DNA of 64,000 nt from Phytophthora colocasiae (Eukaryota; Oomycota; Peronosporomycetes; Peronosporales; Peronosporaceae): assembly GCA_018806915.1 (NCBI GenBank), contig JAGKQI010000030.1, positions 156,501-220,500 on the forward strand, given 5' to 3'. Each line of letters begins with the position of its first letter. Position 1 is the first letter of the stretch. The notes under the pieces were generated by a model, which worked only from the letters and a program-made list of their open reading frames with translations, was not told the DNA's origin and did not search any database. Position numbers and translations under genes: made by a program. Shown piece by piece: positions 7,594-18,658 of this stretch.

Positions 7594-9442
7594 AGTTGGT
7601 GCGGCGGGCAGCGCGTTCCCCGTAGTCATCGGTGAGAATGAATGTGTGGGTGACCTGAAGGTTAATATTAAGAAAGCAAACGAGGACATCACGTGTCCTG
7701 CGCGTAAGCTGGAGCTCTTCCTGGCGAAGACGGTGGGTGGTGGGTGGCTGACCCAACTTGACGTGGTGCAAGGCGTGGAGAACACTAATGGCTACACACA
7801 GCTACAGTTTGTAGACGCAAAGCTACGAGCCGTTGGGCTGGCTAGCCATGGACTAGGCGGAGTGAGTGAAGAAGAAGCTGCTGCTGGAAAAGGTCCTGTG
7901 CACGTGCTGGTGATGGTTCCTGCTGGGACGAGTAGTGCGCCTATTTCGGATGGGACGGACATATGGTTGTCGAGATTTCAACATAACGAAGTTGCGGAAA
8001 TCGACTCACTGCCGACACGGGGAAGTCTAAAAGAACTTATTGGGCGACCTCTCCCTGTGAAGATTGGGTTACCAAAGTCCGTGTTTCAAGATTGGGCGAA
8101 TCCATTGATACTAGGACAAGTCCTTCGAGATAAGTTGTTCGAGGTGAACGACGTTTCGCCTTGCACACTTTTAAAAGATGCGGTGTTTAGCCATGCGTTC
8201 TTGCACCCGGTGGTGGATGGAGACGCCACAGAGAGTGCATTCCATTATTTCTGGGATTCAATTATCCGTGTGGTGCTCGGGTTTGTGTTTCGACGTGCTT
8301 ACGTCAACCGGGATTCGAGCAGGAAGTCCTCGTCAGGTTTGAAGCGACCCGACTTTTTGTTTGTTTTGAATCGTGTCTGTGTCTTTCGTGGTGAGGAGAA
8401 AGAACCTCGTACTCCTGTCACTGTGCCTCGTGAGGAGCTCTCTAAAAAGCTGGTGTGGTCTTACGGTGGAGTGCCGTATTTGTTTGGCTATGCTGCGTCG
8501 GGCTTCGAGCTAGAATTATTTGCTATTTATCAAGATGTGGTGCATGACGACATGGGGCAAGATGTGGTGCGTAACGACATGGGGCAAGATGTCGTGGAGA
8601 AGCGTAAAAAAAGCATCGTTACAACCCACCCTATTGGAGGTTTTAACTTGCAGCAACCGTCGGAGCGTTTTCGACTTGTACTGGCACTTTTGAATTTGTG
8701 TCTACTTTTCCCGGCAATTGTGCGAAACTGTCCGGCCTCGGCAGAGATCGAGTTCATGGACATCCATCGCGACAACGGCGTCAAGATACGATTGAGTCCG
8801 ACTTTCGTCGATAAGATCTTTCCTACGAAAGAAGAGTATCGTCGTGTGAAGCTGATCTACGAGTCTTTGAAGCCTTTTAGGGTTCCTTGTGCCGATGCAG
8901 TTGTCACGGTGGATTCGGACCAAATGAGATTGACACTTACGCCCCGCGGCATTGAGGTGAAGCCATGCAGTTTGAGTGAGCTGTTCGTCGCTCTCCGGAA
9001 CGTTCTCGAGGCTCTTGTAGTCCTCCATCGCAACGGGTGGATGCACAGAGACATCCGCTGGTCTAATGTGATCAAGCGTATCGATTGCACTGAATGGTAT
9101 TTGATCGACTTTGCTGATGCAGCTCAAAGTCCGCAGAAATATCCCAGCGGCGATCACTTGAATCGCGAGGAACACGCTTCTGAAATTTTTGTAGAAGGTG
9201 GAACCCACACGATTGCGGTTGACTTATGGGCCGTGGGATACCTGGTGAAGAAAAGTAAGATTGAGGAGGAATGGATTGCGGACCCCCAAAGAGCACTTTT
9301 CCTAAATCGGTTGACGAACACAGACCCGATTGCTCGGCCGACGGCACACGAAGCCTTACAGCTTGTGTCACGTTTTGAACATGAAGCTAGTGAGCAGGAG
9401 TCACGGGGCGAGGGTGTGCGCAAGAAACACAGGCGTGCCTGA
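7594..9442 (+). pseudogene. CRN-D: Crinkler effector with kinase-like C-terminus, main body
   Basis: Crinkler effectors are secreted oomycete proteins that enter host plant cells and usually act in the nucleus. This body continues the frame started at 2964; numbering below counts both parts (about 623 residues). The LFLAK motif is at residues 49-53, and the HVLVMVP boundary motif near 111 marks the usual end of the CRN header. The C-terminal domain is kinase-like: HRDIRWSNV around residues 492-500 is the catalytic loop, LIDFADA near 511 takes the place of the DFG segment, and THTIAVDLWAVG resembles the helix F region. A 27-bp tandem duplication lies inside the coding sequence (8531-8584). Apart from the gypsy insertion at codon 8 the reading frame is intact, so loss is recent. 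No ATG in this part restores the CRN N-terminus. Confidence 0.88.
8531..8599 (+). repeat. 27-bp tandem repeat inside CRN-D
   Basis: Units begin at 8531 and 8558, with a partial third at 8585, each starting CAAGATGT and encoding an acidic 9-residue unit ending in DDMGQDVV or NDMGQDVV. The length is a multiple of three, so the frame is kept. Confidence 0.85.
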
Positions 9443-10222
9443 TTATTTACAGAGCTATGACATTGCTGGGACGAAGTACTATAGTTCTTGGTACTTCATT
9501 TTCTAATTGGAGTAGTCAATTTGAATGAAGAACACATGTTTACTTCGAAGATACTACGAGAGAACTCCGTTAACGAGCAGCAGCTCGGCCTGACAAAAAA
9601 ACATGTGCATACGTAACTTTTTACCGGTTACAAGACGTGAAGCCTAACTAGATCACGAACTAGAGATTTTGCAGGACGGAGTCTCCTTTGGTGCTTACGC
9701 ATCAACTAAAGGAGGTTGAAAAACGATCAGAGACACGAGAAGCAGCTTTGAAAGCAGAAATGAACGATGCAGAACATCAGATACAGCAGTCCCGATCACA
9801 CTGGAGCAAGGCAAACTTCAGCTGGAAAATAGCATGTGAAAGCTCTGAGCAGGAAGCGGTGTTTAAGAGGTCATGTATTTGTGTTAGTTTACTAACTATA
9901 CACTCCTGGAATCGCTAGGGGCTCTTTTCCCGATGGTTCTGTTGTCTGTGATGACTCTTTTGGTAAATCTATAAAGTCTTAGTATTCTTGAAGCATCTGT
10001 CGGATAGTCTTGGGGCCTTGGGGTCTCTGAGCAGGAAGCACCGACTTCGACAAACACGATTCGGTACCCGACCCGAGCCGGACTGATGGCTACATGTAGT
10101 AAGGTTTGTCCCGTCTCATATGACCACGTCTCAGTAACTATCAGAATTTAAAAAAACAAAAATGGCGCGGAAAATTCAAAAGCGTTCGCGTCCTGGGAGG
10201 AAGATAGACCAAACAGTTCGCT
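9443..10222. other. Intergenic; weak coiled-coil remnant near 9690-9850
   Basis: Mostly no gene. A short plus-strand stretch from about 9688 encodes Glu/Lys/Gln-rich heptad-like sequence (HQLKEVEKRSETREAAL, then in another frame ITLEQGKLQLENSM), which looks like a broken coiled-coil protein. No family can be named. Confidence 0.35.
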
Positions 10223-11023
10223 ATGACGTTGCAGGACCCTTCCAGCAATCTGCGCCCTGCCACCCCCACTCTTCTGCTGTCCAAGAAGCCGCGCAGTAGC
10301 GACGATGCGCGTCGTAACCGCGTGAACATGGAGAAGACGATCATGAGGAACGTGGCGATCGCTAACAGCACCGAGAACCGCGCGCAGCAGATCGTAGCAC
10401 TCAAGAAGCGGCAACTGCAGGAGGAAGCAGTTGGTTCTGCGCAAGGCGGATCAGAGGAGGTTGAGCGTGCGATGAAGAGGAAGAAAACATCGTCTCCGTC
10501 GAGTGATACAGCGGCTAGAACTGCTGCTGTTGCAGTGGATATTTTGTCCCCCGCGTGGCGTTCTAATACGTCTAGCCCGAACTTTACGGGACCTACGCGT
10601 CCAAAGAACTATCCGTTGAATATGAAGAGTCCTACGCCCCAGATGTCGAGTCCTGCGCGAGCCCGAGTCGTCAACCCGCTACATATGTTAAGTCCAGTGC
10701 GACCACCGAGGAGCTCAGTGCAAGCAAGTCCTGCCAGGCCAAGAAAGAGCTCTAATACGGCGAGACCGCTTCGGCGCACGAGTCCGTTCAGACATAGAGC
10801 GTCGGCATCGGCTAAGAGACGGCTGATGTTTGATGATACGACGATGACATTGGATACATCTACTGGGACAACTTCTTCGACGAAGATTAATGGATATCCA
10901 CCGTTGTTATTGTCAGCGTTGGACGTTGTTCCTCCTGCGAAGTCAGTGAAGGTGATGATAAAGTCTTTCCAGGCCAAATTTAACAAGTCTCCAGCTAAAG
11001 CTCCGAGGCCCTCAACAGTCTAG
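10223..11023 (+). CDS. Ser-Pro-rich basic hypothetical protein
   Basis: A 266-codon frame from ATG at 10223 to TAG at 11021. I do not recognise a domain. The N-terminal third is charged and probably helical (RRNRVNMEKTIMRNVAIANS). The middle is a low-complexity basic region with repeated SP dipeptides (LSPAW, SSPNF, KSPTP, SSPARA, LSPVR, ASPARP, TSPFR), a pattern typical of substrates of proline-directed kinases. A KRRLMFDD stretch and a C-terminal KSFQAKFNKSPAKAP tail follow. It could be a nuclear or cytoskeletal regulator; that is speculation from composition. A 125-codon antisense frame (10609-10986) is treated as a shadow. Confidence 0.55.
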   Translation: MTLQDPSSNLRPATPTLLLSKKPRSSDDARRNRVNMEKTIMRNVAIANSTENRAQQIVALKKRQLQEEAVGSAQGGSEEVERAMKRKKTSSPSSDTAARTAAVAVDILSPAWRSNTSSPNFTGPTRPKNYPLNMKSPTPQMSSPARARVVNPLHMLSPVRPPRSSVQASPARPRKSSNTARPLRRTSPFRHRASASAKRRLMFDDTTMTLDTSTGTTSSTKINGYPPLLLSALDVVPPAKSVKVMIKSFQAKFNKSPAKAPRPSTV

Positions 11024-11059
11024 CAGGTGGGAACTCGGCCTAGTTTATGAAGTGGACCT

Positions 11060-12340
11060 ATGCTGAATTTGACCCAACCGGATGAGTTGATTTTGCTATA
11101 CTCTACGGCGACTTCTGCAGCTTCCAGTGATGCCGATGTAGTTCTGTCTTCTGGATCCTCTGCCCTGCTAGTTTCGTGAGTGCTGCACCATCCCCCTTAG
11201 TGCCGTTAAAAGATGAAACGTCCACTTTGGCACCCGATCGAGCGTCCAGCACCCCGACACAGCCGCCGAAGCCTGTACGGTTGTTTCCCTCTTCTCGCCC
11301 TATTGTGTCCCAGAGATCGATTGGCTTTTCAGAAGGTGTTGCAACAGCCTTGGATGTTTCTCCCGATGGTGAAATTATTGTGGTTGGATTTCAAGATGGT
11401 TCTGTGCGGCTTTTGAAGTTCACAGATTCAGGCTTGTGTACTTCACTTTTGGTTGAGTAGTAGGTCGCTCTTATGTGCTTGTATTCCTGGAGAAGATCGT
11501 TTTGTAACTTCTCTTTTTCTATTTTGTAACTTCTTGTCTAAATCCACAAGTCCTTAAGTTCGCATAGACCATCCGATTTGCTTGAAAAGTCACCATGAAA
11601 CGGGGTTGCTTGGTAAAAAACCTTTTTTTGCTTGAAAAAATTCCGCACCCATGAAATGGATAGCAGCGTCCCAAGTGATCGGCATGGATATCTCTTGGGT
11701 CATATTGATGAACAGTCCTCTCAGGGCTCCTCTAATGTCCATCTACGAGTAAAAATCTCCCCAGATGGCCGCTAGGTATTTGTAGATTGTCGACAAGGGC
11801 AACGCGTGGTCATGATAACTATCGGAACCAGAAGGGTACTTTTCTGTTGTTGTACATGAAAGCTATTAATTGTACTAACCCTGAATGTGCTATTCAGAAG
11901 GAGACGCCGTAGACTTCCAGCAATTTCAGAAGCACTTCTACACCAATTCCAGGCTTCGGGTAAGCATTATGACTAATAAACTGCATTTTTGCAAGCGAGT
12001 TCGACGTTGTTGCATTGCAGGAGGTATGGGATCTGATCCTACTGAAGAAGTTGAAAACGATGTTGGGACTACGTGGTGTCGGACCCGGTGGGCGTCAATC
12101 GCCTGGAACGAAGAAGAGGACGGAACATTATGCCTTCTTCTACCGACGAACTGTTGTCCGGCTAGTCGAAAAGCGCAGCTTGTGATAAGAATGTCTTTAC
12201 GAGGTTACCGTGTGTTACAACCTTCTGCGTGTTTAGCATCCCGTAAATTACCTCTTCTCCATACTCTTGGCTTTTGATGGATTCGAGCTGAAGGTAGACA
12301 CAAGAGCTGTAAGTGGTACACTGTAGCTACGAATTTGTCT
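11060..12340 (+). pseudogene. WD40-repeat protein relic
   Basis: A frame opens with ATG at 11060 and runs 39 codons to a stop at 11177-11179. The next frame (11176-11460) contains a WD40-like blade, VATALDVSPDGEIIVVGFQDGSVRLLKF. A further blade-like stretch, HLRVKISPDGR followed by a stop and VFVDCRQGQ, lies at about 11735-11815. Sequence around 12070-12150 (VSDPVGVNRLERRRGRNIM) may belong to the same gene. Frame changes and stops separate the blocks. A GTGAGT at 11176 could be an intron donor but no convincing acceptor or continuation is visible, so decay is preferred. Confidence 0.6.
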
Positions 12341-12990
12341 GCAAATATTCAATCGACCGTGACAGTAATCCGATTTACCTAAAGGTCTTCCCTGATCCAG
12401 TCTGTCCGTACGCAAAGCAGCAACTATTGATACCCTTCAATGCATAACCCACCAAGCTCTTGCTCGTCTGAAGCAGAAAACAACAGAACACCTTGTGAGC
12501 CTAATGAATTCCATTGCCTTTAGTCGGCCAAGTTCGGTACCGCTTCGAACAGTATTTCTTGAGTTGTGTCAGTCATATCTATCGCGAACACATTTTCACG
12601 TTGTACATGTAATAGTGCAAATCCATACAACGTTTCCATTGTACAGTACATTGTCGAAACTGAAGGCGTGGTTCCCGTACTGCATTCGTTCAGTGGCCTA
12701 GTGATGTATTCACGTAAGTCATATCAACAGCCACAAGGAGACATTACTTTCCGTACTTTGATCATGATATTGCTCGGTCTCATTTTTGCTCTCGAACATG
12801 TCTTCGGGAGCGAACATATACCTAAGCAGATGAGTGACCAAACCAATAGTTCCTTGTAATAAAGCAACATACCTTGTTGTTCGCACTCCCGAGCGACCTG
12901 GTGTAGTTCGTCGTGACTTTGTGATCCATTTCTCTTTCCCTTTCGCCCCTTTGCGTATTTTCCGGTTAGCGTTTCTTCACTTCACTAACC
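12341..12990 (+). other. No clear gene; possible 3' decay of the WD40 gene
   Basis: Short plus-strand frames near 12400-12550 (ATIDTLQCITHQALARLKQ, then EHLVSLMNSIAFSRP) may be remnants of the upstream gene. A pyrimidine-rich stretch at 12925-12990 immediately before an ATG at 12992 looks like an oomycete core-promoter region. Nothing else is supported. Confidence 0.3.
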
Positions 12991-12991
12991 G

Positions 12992-13165
12992 ATGGGCTCG
13001 GTGGAATACCTGCACACTATGCTGGCTCGGATTCAAGATTTTTGTGCGCAGGCATCTCAACAAGGCAGCACTGACAAGCACCAGAAGATTCGAGTTATCT
13101 ACTGGGTCCGCAAGCTCCGTAGTCAACCAGCATCCAATCCTACGTGGCTCAAAAGTGTGTCGACC
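12992..13165 (+). pseudogene. N-terminal gene fragment, possibly DUF4485-like
   Basis: ATG at 12992 begins MGSVEYLHTMLARIQDFCAQ, followed by QKIRVIYWVRKLRSQPASNP and TWLK. This resembles my recollection of the helical DUF4485-type domain (WxRKL...N..W), but I cannot verify it. The protein-like sequence ends near 13160, where the tail of CRN copy A begins on the opposite strand. The fragment looks cut by that junction. Confidence 0.4.
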
Positions 13166-13168
13166 GAA

Positions 13169-14870
13169 TCATTCAACTCGAATGTGCTTCTCAAGGGTGG
13201 CGAGCGCAACTTCCGCCGTCAACACTGGCGTATCTACCGCCGATAGAAGCTTAGCTTGCATAGTCTTCTGATCGTAGGATAACTCGAAGGGAAGCTCCCC
13301 CATCAGCTGACCAAACTGACACAAGTCGTGCTGGAATCGTAGTTTGTGACCTTGATACCGATGGTTCCACTGAATAGTCGTTGTGTTTGGTTGGCGTGAC
13401 TCATCCATGTCGATCAACACCCAATAACTGAATCCAGAGGTCGGCACCAGCACACTGTTACGCCAACGAATATCGCCGTGGCAGTACCCGCACCCGTGCT
13501 AATACGTCAACGCTGTCAGCATGTGTCGGAACCACTCGCTCAGCTCATCGATTATTGGAAGTCGCAATCGGAGACAGTTCCACGACCAAACGGCCGTCTC
13601 GCTTCACCGACAACTTTTCTACGGTCTGCAAATGTGTCACGGGGCTGCTTTCATCTAATCCTTGCAGAGTCTCGTATACGCTTTTGAGTCGCTCAACGTC
13701 CATTTCACCACCGCTCTGTGTGCGTTTGATCGTCCGTTCGAAAAAAACCATCCAGCAACACGATCTTCCGCTTCTCGTTCTCATCGGGTACAAATGGCTC
13801 GAGATCACACGCATACGATCGCTTCGTCAACTTGGCCATCTGGCGGAGCAACATCGCCAAATTGTAAAACACCTTCAGCGCACCAGCTTTATCCTCGAAG
13901 ACGCTGAAGTTGAGTATCACAGTTGCGCGACACGGTCCGTCGGATCTTTCGATTGTGACCACTTGCAGATCATCATCGGAAGTAGCGTAACCCAAGATGT
14001 ACCGGAGATCTTCATAAAACATCACGTTCCACCGGCGCATCTTGGTAGTCAACTCCGCACGTGCCGTAGAAATTGGCACAAAAGAACTCTTTTCTTCTCC
14101 ACGCAACAAGACGAGTCCCTAATATTGGAGGATATAGTCCGGTCTCTTTCGTAGAATGGTAGTTCCTGTTCTATCGGCGAGATTTCTGCATCCTCGAAAC
14201 CTGAAGCCCTTGTCGCGGCAGAGAGTTCGGAATCCGGAGCAATGCATCATAGTACTCTTGCCATGAATTCTCCGACGCTTTTGCTTCAGGTGGAGAGCTA
14301 CACATATACAGAAAATTGTCCATCAACAGCGTGAGATCCGGGCATGTAAGGAGTGGACCATCCGGATTGAAGACACCATTGGCAGCCAAACGGCAATGGC
14401 TTCTGGAGGAGATCTTCCAGCTGGTGTGGAGCAGGCAAAACCACTAGTTGCAACTCCGAGTACTCCCATAGCTCCGCGAGGGACGTGCTATGCTCAACTC
14501 TCTGTCGCTTCACATCGAACTTGTCAGGTGGGAGTTCCACTAACAAGTGAATCTCTTTGCGCCCCGGCTTAAAGTTCGCGCCGAGGTAGTCTTCGTCGAG
14601 AATCCAGTTGGGAATCATCTCCACATAATCACTGTCCTCTTGTCGTCTTTGTTTCAAAAAAGGCTTGAGTGTGAGGTCGCTCTTGAGCCACGCGCCGTTC
14701 TTCCGCGCCAAGTACAGCGTCAACAACCGTGGAGGAACAGTGTGCTGCTCGGTGCTCAAGATGCCAGCGATCTTCTCCTGCAGCGCGCTCACTTTCACAT
14801 CGAGCGCGATCGTCACAGGAAACACAGTCCCTTCGCCGTATACAGCGCACTCCAGCTCGACTTCCGCCAT
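13169..14870 (-). pseudogene. CRN copy A: kinase-like Crinkler, frameshifted
   Basis: Minus-strand Crinkler paralogue of copies B and C. ATG at 14870 opens MAEVELECAVYGEG, then LYLARKNGAWL (the LFLAK equivalent) and IHLLVELPP (the HVLVxxP equivalent). The frame then breaks: a deletion near 14390 removes the segment around the 'KLTLRDLAVANG' region present in copy C, and further shifts or stops occur near 14115, 13740 and 13500. The C-terminal block (13169-13453) retains WVLIDMDESRQPN and the final region, ending in a stop at 13169-13171. Its N-terminus and 396 bp of upstream sequence match copy C rather than copy B. Not functional as read. Confidence 0.85.
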
Positions 14871-15266
14871 CTTCTCCTTTCGGAAAGGCAACTGAGAAGC
14901 AACAAACAATCACCCATTTTTAGCCAGTCAGATCACACCAATGGATTTATTTTTATTTCTGACAAATATTAATAATATTAATATATTATATTCCTCAATA
15001 TTTAGAAACTAAATAATAGGGAGCTCATTTTGAGCGATAAAAAATAAATATAATAACGAAGTATCAGCCAGCAGTTGATGAACCAGTAGTTGCTGAACGT
15101 GTAATTGTCGAACCTGTAGTTGCTGAGCCTATAGTTGATGAATCAACGGTGACCAAGTCTATTGAAGAAATTTATGGTGAGCATTGCATTCAGCACATCA
15201 AATCTGTTTAAAAATATGATTGGGAATTTGGATAAAGTCGAAGTTGGTGATTCCATCAACTACAAG
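14712..15266. repeat. Left partner of an inverted duplication (mate 31507-32061)
   Basis: This segment holds the first codons and upstream region of CRN copy A. It recurs in reverse complement at 31507-32061, where it forms the start of CRN copy C. The mate shows almost no differences by eye. Confidence 0.85.
14871..15068. promoter_or_regulatory. AT-rich upstream region of CRN copy A
   Basis: Very AT-rich sequence including AATATTAATAATATTAATAT. CCAATGG lies at about 14938-14944, roughly 70 bases upstream of the minus-strand CRN start. The same block precedes CRN copy C (about 31705-31902). Confidence 0.4.
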
Positions 15267-15419
15267 AACAGGGATGATCCACACCTGACTTTGGCAACGA
15301 CGGATACACGTACCTTTTGCAATATCAATTTCAATGAACTGGATGAATCGGAGATGCTAGATAACTTCTTCTTTAAGTCCAGTGAAGACCGTGAATCATT
15401 TGAACAAGCAAAACGTTGA
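15063..15419 (+). pseudogene. Unrecognised coding fragment with Val/Glu/Pro repeats
   Basis: From about 15063 one frame reads as imperfect repeats of a PVVAEP-like unit (YQPAVDEPVVAERVIVEP), followed by SIEEIYGEHCIQHIKSV and a stop. After a frame change another block (FKNMIGNLDKVEVGDSINY, then a stretch ending SSEDRESFEQAKR) runs to 15419. It looks like a degenerate host or transposon gene; I cannot name it. The first two thirds are also present inverted at 31507-31710. Confidence 0.4.
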
Positions 15420-15547
15420 ATGCGGCTCTCCTCGGTACCATTGGTAGAGAATATTCTCGTTATTCCGTGAAGCATTTTCTATTAGTGAGAATCTATCGCG
15501 AGTTTTGACCAATAATAACCCGTTACAGAAACAAACCGTCAGGAAAA

Positions 15548-16248
15548 ATGGTGAAGCTCTTCTGTGAGATCGTTGGGGTGGCGGAAAGCGTGTTCGAGGT
15601 GGACATCGACGACAATGCTTCGGTGCCGGCGTTGAAGGGTGCGATCAAGAGGATGAACGGTGTGACTATCACGTGCGATGCCAAGGACCTGCAGCTTTTC
15701 CTGGCGAGGACGAAGGATGGCGCGTGGCTAGGGCTAGACGAGGCTAGCGCAGCATCTGTGGCTCTTGATGTAGATGGGTTCCCTCAACACTTAAACAGGA
15801 AGCTGGTGAAGATGGAATCGCTGCAACGTCTCAACAAATGCGTTGGAAAGCTCCCAGATCAGGACCAAGTTCATGTGCTGGTGATCATTCCCCCGGAAGA
15901 TCCACCCAGGAAGAAGCAGAGAGTTGGTGATGTCGAATTGATGAACTTTACCACCAACGAGCAAGCTGAATTGGACTCAATATGTGAGCTTGGACAGAGA
16001 TTGACTCGTGAGGATCTGGTGAAGGGGGCGTTATTAATGAAGATTCCACACAAAGTTTTGCGTGTAAATCTGTCCGGAGGCTTGTACGTACGCCAGGAGT
16101 ATTGGGACGTCCACACGATTATGAATGAAGGCTTAAACCTAGAAGACAGAGTTCTTGTGATCGGCAGCCCTGGCATTGGGAAGTCCGTGTTTGGCTGCTG
16201 CTGTTCATGTCGGAGCGCAAAAATGTGGCATATCGACCTCTTGGTAAT
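15548..16248 (+). pseudogene. CRN-N: NTPase-type Crinkler, 5' part
   Basis: ATG at 15548 begins MVKLFCEIVG, a typical CRN start. LFLAR is at residues 50-54 and QVHVLVIIPP near 108 marks the end of the header. The C-terminal domain begins with YVRQEYWDVHTIMN and a P-loop GSPGIGKS at residues 206-213, the NTPase module found in many Crinklers and usually followed by a restriction-endonuclease-like domain. One base appears to be missing near 16190, just after the P-loop, so the frame leaves the family pattern and ends at 16336 inside an LTR. The same missing base is present in the duplicate at 53240-53787. An LTR element interrupts the gene at 16249; GTAAT at 16244-16248 is the target duplication. 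Confidence 0.85.
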
Positions 16249-16528
16249 TGTTGAAGTAATGATTTGCGCAGAGATATTAGTACGACAGGTAGGTCTTAAA
16301 GAAGGATCGAAGTTAATAAATGGAGAAGCCTTGTGACTTGGAGATGGTAAAAGAAGTAGTTGTGTGGGAGCTTGTAAAAAGCAGAAGTGATGAATTAGAG
16401 AGTCTGGTGTTCTGGAGGGGAGTTATTCTCCACCAACCAGTCCAGTTAGGTACGATTTCTCTATATGGAACTGCACAATTTAATACCCCTAGATAGGTGT
16501 CATCACTGCAGAGATGGTAACTTCAACA
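16249..16528 (-). repeat. LTR (3') of the element in CRN-N
   Basis: 280 bp; its direct-repeat partner is 18659-18938. I saw no differences between the two by eye. The left flank is GTAAT. Confidence 0.92.
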
Positions 16529-18658
16529 GCCTCCCACATCGATGAATGTGTATGACGCTCTATCTGTCGAGTAAAATTTAATGCTCCACAGGTGGCTGTT
16601 ATAACAGTCCTGTGCAAACATGAATATTTACAAGAGGTAGCTTTTGTTTTGATATAGATGACCTTTTTTCTTTGACCATTGTCAGATTTGTCATTTTTTG
16701 TTGTGCAATTTTTTTCTTGTTTCATTGTTATTTTAGCTACTCAGGAAAACCTTAAAGAAGGATTAAACCTGTTCACCGTAGTGGAATGTTGTTATTAACG
16801 CTTTTGTTGTACGTGTTTTGAGAAAAGATACTCAGGAAAACCTTTAAGGATCAAAACCTGTTTAGTGTATCGTTGACTACTCAGGAAACCTTTGAGGATA
16901 CACCTGTTCGCCTTGTTGAAATTTTTAAATGCTGTGTAAGTCGTTATTTACATTGCATGTTTTGTTCTCGTTCATGCTTTGGACGTTTCTTCACATATTT
17001 TGTTTGTGTTTTGGTTTTATATTTCTTTGGCTAAGGACTTATAGAGAATTTTTGCCTCCCAGTTTCTTAAAACTGGTTCATAGTTGATGTTGGTGTTCGT
17101 TTTCAAATTTGTTTTTACTAATTTTGTTGAGAGTTTATATCTTTCAAGTTTTTGTAGAAAGGCTACAGCTTTAAAGCATAAATAATCCCAAACAGTGTCA
17201 TAAGTAGTGTACTCATCGTGTTTGCAGTTAGTGCGCAGGCTCTCATCGTTGGGACTAATTTCTCCCTAGAGGCTGATCGAGTAGTTTCTCGTTTAGAAAG
17301 TGATAGATTTGTAACTATGAATCTAATGTAGAAGGGATTCGTGTACCGGAACTGTAGTTTGCTTTCTATTGACAGAGGCTTTTGTTGGCTTGTCACGTAA
17401 ATGTATGGTGCTTTAAGAACTACTTCGAAGTACATTAGAAGTAGATTTAATTCTTTTAATTCTTTTTGTTGGGGAAATGTTTGAAATTCTTGCCAGGGAC
17501 TGAATGTAGTTTGGCGAATGAATGACTACGTTGGTGCCTCCCAGTTTCATACATTTCTGTTAAGTATTTCTCAACTTTGTTTCAGACAAATGTCTGTACA
17601 GTGCATATCGCTTTACATTTCTTTTTGAGATTTTGTTTTCACAGAGCCCGAAATTAATCTGGGTTATTGTATTTAATATATTACAAGCTGTAGTTCTACC
17701 TGAGTAGTTCGCTACAGCTTGGCATAAAGCCAACAAATTTGTTTTAATATTTGTGATACAACAAGCCGTAGTTCTACTACCGTAGTTCGCTACAGCTTGG
17801 CATCAAGCCAGCAAGTTGTGGTTGTACGACTGGAATTCTACTACGTAGTACAGAGGGACATTATGACAATACTAGTAGTACTACTGTAGTAAAGTAGTTT
17901 TTATGATCTCCTCGTAATACTGCAGCAAATGCTGCGTGGCAGACGCAAAAGACGGAATTTGCTTCGCCTCAGTTTGTAAGAGCATGTATGTTTGAGTTGT
18001 ATGAGCAGAGATGTGCACTTTGTGCATACTCTATCTCATAATGTTGTGAATACTTCGTGTAGTATTTCTTTCAGTCAAAAGTGTTGACGTATTACCATTG
18101 GTAGTAGTACTACGTAGATCGTACTACTATATAAGTAGTAATCATACTGAACGAGTATGCGAATGTAATTAGAGAGCTTGATAGTCTCAGAACTACTGCA
18201 TGTGGTAGTATAGTATATGTACAGGCAGTATGCCATGTCAGCTAGCCTGCCTCCATGGGCGGTCTTACAGCGTGGTAGGCTCAAGCTCAGTGGCTGGCCT
18301 GGGGCTCACCCAGCACGTCGAGCGTGCGACGCTACAGCAACATTGCTGAGGGGACACGATGGCCTCCCAGCACGGCGTGCGTGCGTCTTCACAGCTCAGT
18401 GGCTGGAGCATAGGATAGATGGCTGGAGGACTGGGCCGTTGCGTGCGTGCAGCATGGTTGCGCGGGGACACGATGGCCTCCCAGCACGGTGTGCGTGCGT
18501 CTTCACAGCTCAGTGGCTGGAACATAGGACAGATGGCTCGAGAACTGGGCCGATGCGCGACAGCCGATGTACGTCTTGGCTTGGCTTGTGTCCGCGTGGC
18601 CTTGCTTCATCCCTGTCGGTCTTTATCTCCACGCTGAGGAAGCGTTGGGCTCATAACC
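16529..18658. other. Internal non-coding region of the LTR element, repeat- and palindrome-rich
   Basis: No significant gene. It contains three imperfect units beginning TACTCAGGAAA (about 16739, 16829, 16877), two copies of TGCCTCCCAGTTTC (about 17054 and 17537), and two hairpin-like units of CAAGC(T/C)GTAG ... CTACAGCTTGGC (about 17685 and 17762). There is also a cluster of TAGTACTAC/TACTACGTAGTA palindromes (17850-17900, 18090-18145). A 150-codon open frame at 18217-18669 is just an open phase through the 110-bp repeats. Confidence 0.7.
18284..18560. repeat. Tandem repeat of about 110 bp inside the LTR element
   Basis: Units start AGCTCAGTGGCTGG at 18284, 18393 and 18507 (spacings 109 and 114). 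The first two share a GGGGACACGATGGCCTCCCA block near their ends. It is GC-rich, unlike the AT-rich sequence before it. The duplicate copy lies near 55818-56094. Confidence 0.85.

Noticed and set aside
10609..10986. 125-codon antisense frame over the SP-rich gene
   Set aside because: No domain, and the plus-strand frame has stronger protein-like composition.
11170..11185. Intron donor GTGAGT in the WD40 gene
   Set aside because: No matching acceptor restores a continuous WD40 protein and stops follow downstream, so decay is the simpler reading.
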